Positions 60,070-64,000 of a stretch of 64,000 nucleotides of DNA are shown piece by piece (positions within the stretch are counted from its first letter, which is position 1; each line of letters begins with the position of its first letter). The DNA comes from an uncultured Pelagibacteraceae bacterium (GTDB taxonomy: Bacteria > Pseudomonadota > Alphaproteobacteria > Pelagibacterales > Pelagibacteraceae): assembly GCA_902605865.1 (NCBI GenBank), contig CACLEJ010000004.1, forward strand, positions 88,317 through 152,316, written 5' to 3'. The notes below the pieces were generated by a model that was not told the DNA's origin, did no database searches, and saw only the letters and a program-made list of their open reading frames with translations. The translations under genes were made by a program, and so were the position numbers.

Positions 60070-61854
60070 ATGACTAAGATGACAACTGAAGAAGCATTTA
60101 TAAAAGTTCTTCAAATGCACGGTATTGAACATTCGTTTGGTATAATTGGATCAGCTTTCATGGCAATATCTGATTTATTTCCTAAAGCAGGAATTACTTT
60201 TTGGGATGTTGCTCATGAAACTAACGGTGGATTAATTGCAGATGGATATACAAGAGCTACTGGAAAAATGTCAATGGTTATTGCTCAAAATGGGCCAGGA
60301 ATAACTGGATTAGTTACACCAATTAAAACAGCTTATTGGAACCATACACCATTATTATTAGTTACTCCTCAAGCAGCAAATAAAACTATGGGTCAAGGTG
60401 GCTTTCAAGAAGTAGAGCAGATGAATTTATTTAAAGATATGGTTTGTTATCAAGAAGAGGTTAGAGATCCTTCAAGAATGGCAGAAGTACTAAATAGAGT
60501 AATAGAGAAAGCATTTAGAGGTTCTGCACCAGCACAAATTAATGTACCAAGAGATTATTGGACACAAGTAATAGATATTGATTTACCACCAATTGTAAGA
60601 TTTGAAAGACAAGGTGGAGGAAAAGAGGCAATTGAAAAAGCTGCAAAGCTTTTATCAGATGCAAAATTTCCAGTTATATTATCTGGAGCAGGTGTTGTAA
60701 TTGGTAATGCAATTGATGAATGTAAAAAGCTAGCTGAGAAGTTAGATGCTCCAGTATGCAATGGATACCAACACAATGATAGTTTTCCAGGAAGTCATCC
60801 TTTAGCAGTGGGACCATTAGGATATAATGGATCTAAAGCTGGTATGGAATTAATTTCAAAAGCAGATGTAGTTTTAGCTTTAGGAACAAGATTAAATCCT
60901 TTTTCAACTTTACCTGGATATGGAATTGATTATTGGCCAAAAGATGCAACTATTATTCAAGTAGACATGAATCCAGATAGAATTGGACTAACAAAAAAAG
61001 TAACAGTTGGTATATGTGGAGATGCTAAGATGGTTTCACAACAGATTTTAGAAAAACTTTCACCAACAGCTGGCGATAATGGTAGAGATGAGAGAAAAAA
61101 TTTAATTCATCAAACAAAATCAGCTTGGTTACAAACTCTTACAAGTTTAGATCATGAAGATGATGACCCAGGGACAGTTTGGAATAAAGAAGCTAGAGAA
61201 AGAGACGCTGATAGAATGTCCCCAAGACAAGCTTGGAGAGCAATACAGGCCGGAATGCCAGATGATGTCATTATTTCAAGTGATATAGGAAATAATTGTG
61301 CAATAGGTAATGCATACCCAACTTTTGAAAAGCCAAGAAAATATTTAGCACCAGGTTTGTTTGGTCCATGTGGTTATGGTTTTCCATCAATACTTGGAGC
61401 AAAAATAGGTTGTCCAGATACACCAGTAATTGGTTTTGCAGGTGATGGTGCTTTTGGAATAAGTATGAATGAAATGAGTTCTTGTGCTAGAGAGGAATGG
61501 CCTGCAATTACAATGGTAATATTTAGAAATTACCAATGGGGAGCAGAAAAGAGAAACTCTATTTTATGGTTTGATGATAATTTTATTGGAACAGAGTTAG
61601 ATCCTGAACTAAGCTATGCCAAAGTTGCTAATGCTTGTGGTTTAAAAGGTGTTGCTGTTAAAACAATGGAAGAAACAACTAAAGCAATTAAGCAATCCTG
61701 CGAAGATCAAAAAAAAGGAATTACAACATTTATAGAGGTAATTTTAAACCAAGAATTAGGTGAGCCATTTAGAAGAGATGCTATGAAGAAGCCAGTAGAA
61801 GTAGCAGGAATTGAAAAAGGTGACATGAAGCCTCAAAAATCATTGGTAGGTTAA
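60070..61854 (+). CDS. xsc: sulfoacetaldehyde acetyltransferase
   Basis: ThDP enzyme; IEHSFGIIGSAFMAISDLFPKAGITFWDVAHETNGGLIADGYTRATGKMSMVIAQNGPGITG characteristic of Xsc. Confidence 0.94.
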   Translation: MTKMTTEEAFIKVLQMHGIEHSFGIIGSAFMAISDLFPKAGITFWDVAHETNGGLIADGYTRATGKMSMVIAQNGPGITGLVTPIKTAYWNHTPLLLVTPQAANKTMGQGGFQEVEQMNLFKDMVCYQEEVRDPSRMAEVLNRVIEKAFRGSAPAQINVPRDYWTQVIDIDLPPIVRFERQGGGKEAIEKAAKLLSDAKFPVILSGAGVVIGNAIDECKKLAEKLDAPVCNGYQHNDSFPGSHPLAVGPLGYNGSKAGMELISKADVVLALGTRLNPFSTLPGYGIDYWPKDATIIQVDMNPDRIGLTKKVTVGICGDAKMVSQQILEKLSPTAGDNGRDERKNLIHQTKSAWLQTLTSLDHEDDDPGTVWNKEARERDADRMSPRQAWRAIQAGMPDDVIISSDIGNNCAIGNAYPTFEKPRKYLAPGLFGPCGYGFPSILGAKIGCPDTPVIGFAGDGAFGISMNEMSSCAREEWPAITMVIFRNYQWGAEKRNSILWFDDNFIGTELDPELSYAKVANACGLKGVAVKTMEETTKAIKQSCEDQKKGITTFIEVILNQELGEPFRRDAMKKPVEVAGIEKGDMKPQKSLVG

Positions 61855-61891
61855 ATAAATATATGTATGATGTTTATTCATACTTTAACTT

Positions 61892-62893
61892 ATGGACGTT
61901 AAATTAGAAAAATGGTTCAGACCTTATATTGACAAAGAAGTCTTAAGAGAGCTAACAAAAAAATCTGACATCAAAGGATTAATTCATGTTAGTGTTTATT
62001 TTAGCCTACTAAGTATTGTTGGATATTTAGCATATTTAACTTGGGGTACCTGGTGGTCATTATTTTGGTTTTATATTTATGGAAATATATTTTGTTTTTG
62101 TAATCCAATTTGGCATGAAACAGGTCATAAAACAGCATTTAAGACTAAATTTTTAAATGAAATATTTTACCATATTTCATGTTTCATGGCTTACTTTGAG
62201 CCTACGAGATGGAGATATACCCACTTCGTTCACCATGGAAATACTTATTCAACAAAAAATCCTTATGACCATGAAATTGAGTACGACAATAATTTAAAAG
62301 ATACTCCTAAAAAATTAATAATGAATTTAATTCCTTTTGGTGAATTATTGTTTTTTAAAAAAAGTATTGCTTTTGAAGTTATTAAACATGCTTTTGGCAT
62401 ACAAACCAAAGTTATGATTGATAGTATTCCAGAAAATGCAAGACCAAGAGCTATTTTGATCTCAAGAATTTACGTTGGTATCTGGTTATCTATAATTATC
62501 TTTTCTCTATTAATATCTTCATGGTTGCCTGTGTTGTATCTTTTGTTACCTCATTATTATGGAAAAGGTTTGCATAAATTTGTTGCATTTACACAACATG
62601 CTGGTTTAGCTAGAGATGTAAAAGATCACAGATTGTCAGCAAGGGATATGAAATTAAATCCAATACTAAGCTTTCTTTATTGGAAGATGGAGTATCATTG
62701 TGTGCATCATATGTTTCCAACTGTTCCAGCTTATAATTTAGAAAAATTACATTACCATTTAAAAGATCAGTTACCCGAAATTAAAAACGGATTATTTGAA
62801 ACTTATAAAGAAATAATTCCAGCTCTTAAAAAACAAAGAGATGAACCAAACTATCATTTAGATATCTCATTACCAGAGCAACAAGCTTCTTAA
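61892..62893 (+). CDS. membrane fatty acid desaturase-superfamily protein
   Basis: His boxes HETGHKT, HFVHHGNT, HCVHHMFP. Confidence 0.9.
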   Translation: MDVKLEKWFRPYIDKEVLRELTKKSDIKGLIHVSVYFSLLSIVGYLAYLTWGTWWSLFWFYIYGNIFCFCNPIWHETGHKTAFKTKFLNEIFYHISCFMAYFEPTRWRYTHFVHHGNTYSTKNPYDHEIEYDNNLKDTPKKLIMNLIPFGELLFFKKSIAFEVIKHAFGIQTKVMIDSIPENARPRAILISRIYVGIWLSIIIFSLLISSWLPVLYLLLPHYYGKGLHKFVAFTQHAGLARDVKDHRLSARDMKLNPILSFLYWKMEYHCVHHMFPTVPAYNLEKLHYHLKDQLPEIKNGLFETYKEIIPALKKQRDEPNYHLDISLPEQQAS

Positions 62894-63090
62894 TGTATAA
62901 AAATTATAAATTGTTGTTATTTTTAGGGGCAGCAATTATCTTTCTTTATTTAAGTGTAGGAAAATATGAGGAATTTAGTCTTCAAAAATCTATATCTGCA
63001 TGCACAATTGCAAAGAGCAAATTACAAAAAAAGTTAAAACCTGAAGAAGCCAGATTAATATGTGAAAAGGAGATAAAAAATCAAAAATGA
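62893..63090 (+). CDS. small hypothetical protein with N-terminal TM/signal anchor
   Basis: 65-aa ORF overlapping the stop of the desaturase gene (TAATG). Confidence 0.55.
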   Translation: MYKNYKLLLFLGAAIIFLYLSVGKYEEFSLQKSISACTIAKSKLQKKLKPEEARLICEKEIKNQK

Positions 63091-63093
63091 ATT

Positions 63094-64000
63094 TTAGAGT
63101 AAACTTGGCAACCAAGTCGAAAATTTAGGAAATAAAATCATTAATATTCCATAAATAATCCCAACAATTGTAAATAATGGAACCTCTTTAAAAGCATTTG
63201 CAGGGTTTTCTTTTATTACACTGGCAGCAGTATATATTCCCACGCAAACAGGTGGGGTGATCATTCCTATTCCAGCAAAAGCAACAAATACCACATAAAG
63301 GTGTAACAAACTTTGATCAAAAGATAATGTTAATGCAGCGAAAATTGGAACAGTTAAATAAAATACTGGAACTATTTCTATGAATGTTCCCAAAATTAAA
63401 CATATCGCTCCCAACATTATCCAGAATAAATTCACGCTTACTCCCATATCTGTAAAATAAGTTATAATTTTCTGAGGGGCTTGAGTATAAGTAAGAACAA
63501 CACTTAAAAAAGTTGCTGTGGCTATAATTGAAAATATAACAGCAGTAATGATTGCAGTATCTTTCAAGCAACTTAAAAGAGATGAAAAAGTTAATTCTCT
63601 ATAAATTAAAAATCCTATAGCTACTGCATAAACTCCAGCAATTGCTGCAGACTCTGATGGGGTTAAAAAACCTGCATATATTCCACCTAAAATTATAATA
63701 GGAGTTATCAATGCTGGTAAAGCGGCAATAAATGAATTTACTCTCTCTTTAAATGTCGCTTTTTTATCTGCTCTTATATGTCTACATTTAAATAGAACTA
63801 ACAGAACCATTAAAATTAAAAGTATAATACCTGGTATGACACCAGCCGCGAAAGTTTTTGAAACAGGAACATAAGTTAGTGCACTAAATAAAATTGCAGC
63901 ATTTGATGGAGGTATTAAAGCCTCAAGGAGTGCAGCTGATGCAGCTAAAACAACAACAAACGGAGTAGGGTAGCCCTGCTCAATCATTTTGGGCATCATG
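63094..64000 (-). CDS. TRAP transporter large permease (DctM family), partial, runs off window end
   Basis: LLEALIPPSNAAILFSALT, GMITPPVCVGIYTAASV, DctM-type hydrophobic protein. Confidence 0.9.
   Translation of the reverse strand, partial: MMPKMIEQGYPTPFVVVLAASAALLEALIPPSNAAILFSALTYVPVSKTFAAGVIPGIILLILMVLLVLFKCRHIRADKKATFKERVNSFIAALPALITPIIILGGIYAGFLTPSESAAIAGVYAVAIGFLIYRELTFSSLLSCLKDTAIITAVIFSIIATATFLSVVLTYTQAPQKIITYFTDMGVSVNLFWIMLGAICLILGTFIEIVPVFYLTVPIFAALTLSFDQSLLHLYVVFVAFAGIGMITPPVCVGIYTAASVIKENPANAFKEVPLFTIVGIIYGILMILFPKFSTWLPSLL

Noticed and set aside
61861-61888. Short inverted repeat GTATGA...TCATAC after xsc
   Set aside because: Only 6 bp stem in AT-rich DNA with no T-run; too weak to call a terminator.
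1-64000. CRISPR arrays, IS elements, prophage, tRNA/rRNA genes
   Set aside because: Searched by eye; no regularly spaced repeats, transposase or integrase ORFs, or recognisable tRNA/rRNA sequences seen. A covariance-model scan would be needed to exclude a tRNA fully.

Overview
AT-rich (roughly 30% GC by eye), gene-dense window with very short spacers. Gene content and style match a SAR11/Pelagibacter-like marine alphaproteobacterium; this is an inference from gene content, no search was run. Main content: (i) sulfide oxidation at the left edge (persulfide dioxygenase-like MBL protein + SQR); (ii) a glycine-betaine-type ABC transporter; (iii) an uncharacterised ABC-transporter cluster with a MetE-like protein, two double-SnoaL proteins, a cupin and a HAD hydrolase (9.7-18.9 kb); (iv) a two-lobed organosulfonate/sulfite system: HpsN-like dehydrogenase, Pta, tandem-wHTH regulator, TauCBA, Tpa, Ald at 19.8-33.3 kb, and AprM-AprB-AprA, TauE-like exporter, SuyBA, Xsc, TRAP transporter at 53.6-64 kb; (v) a TPP riboswitch in front of an SSS transporter (ThiV-like); (vi) housekeeping genes (rseP, HU, amt, bcp, recX, mnmA, metC, pabBAC). 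I also found several small ORFs missing from the supplied track, a repeated operator-like motif next to the sulfonate genes, hairpins just downstream of all three ABC solute-binding-protein genes, and a possible structured RNA upstream of the TPP riboswitch. No rRNA, tRNA, CRISPR array, insertion sequence or prophage was recognised.
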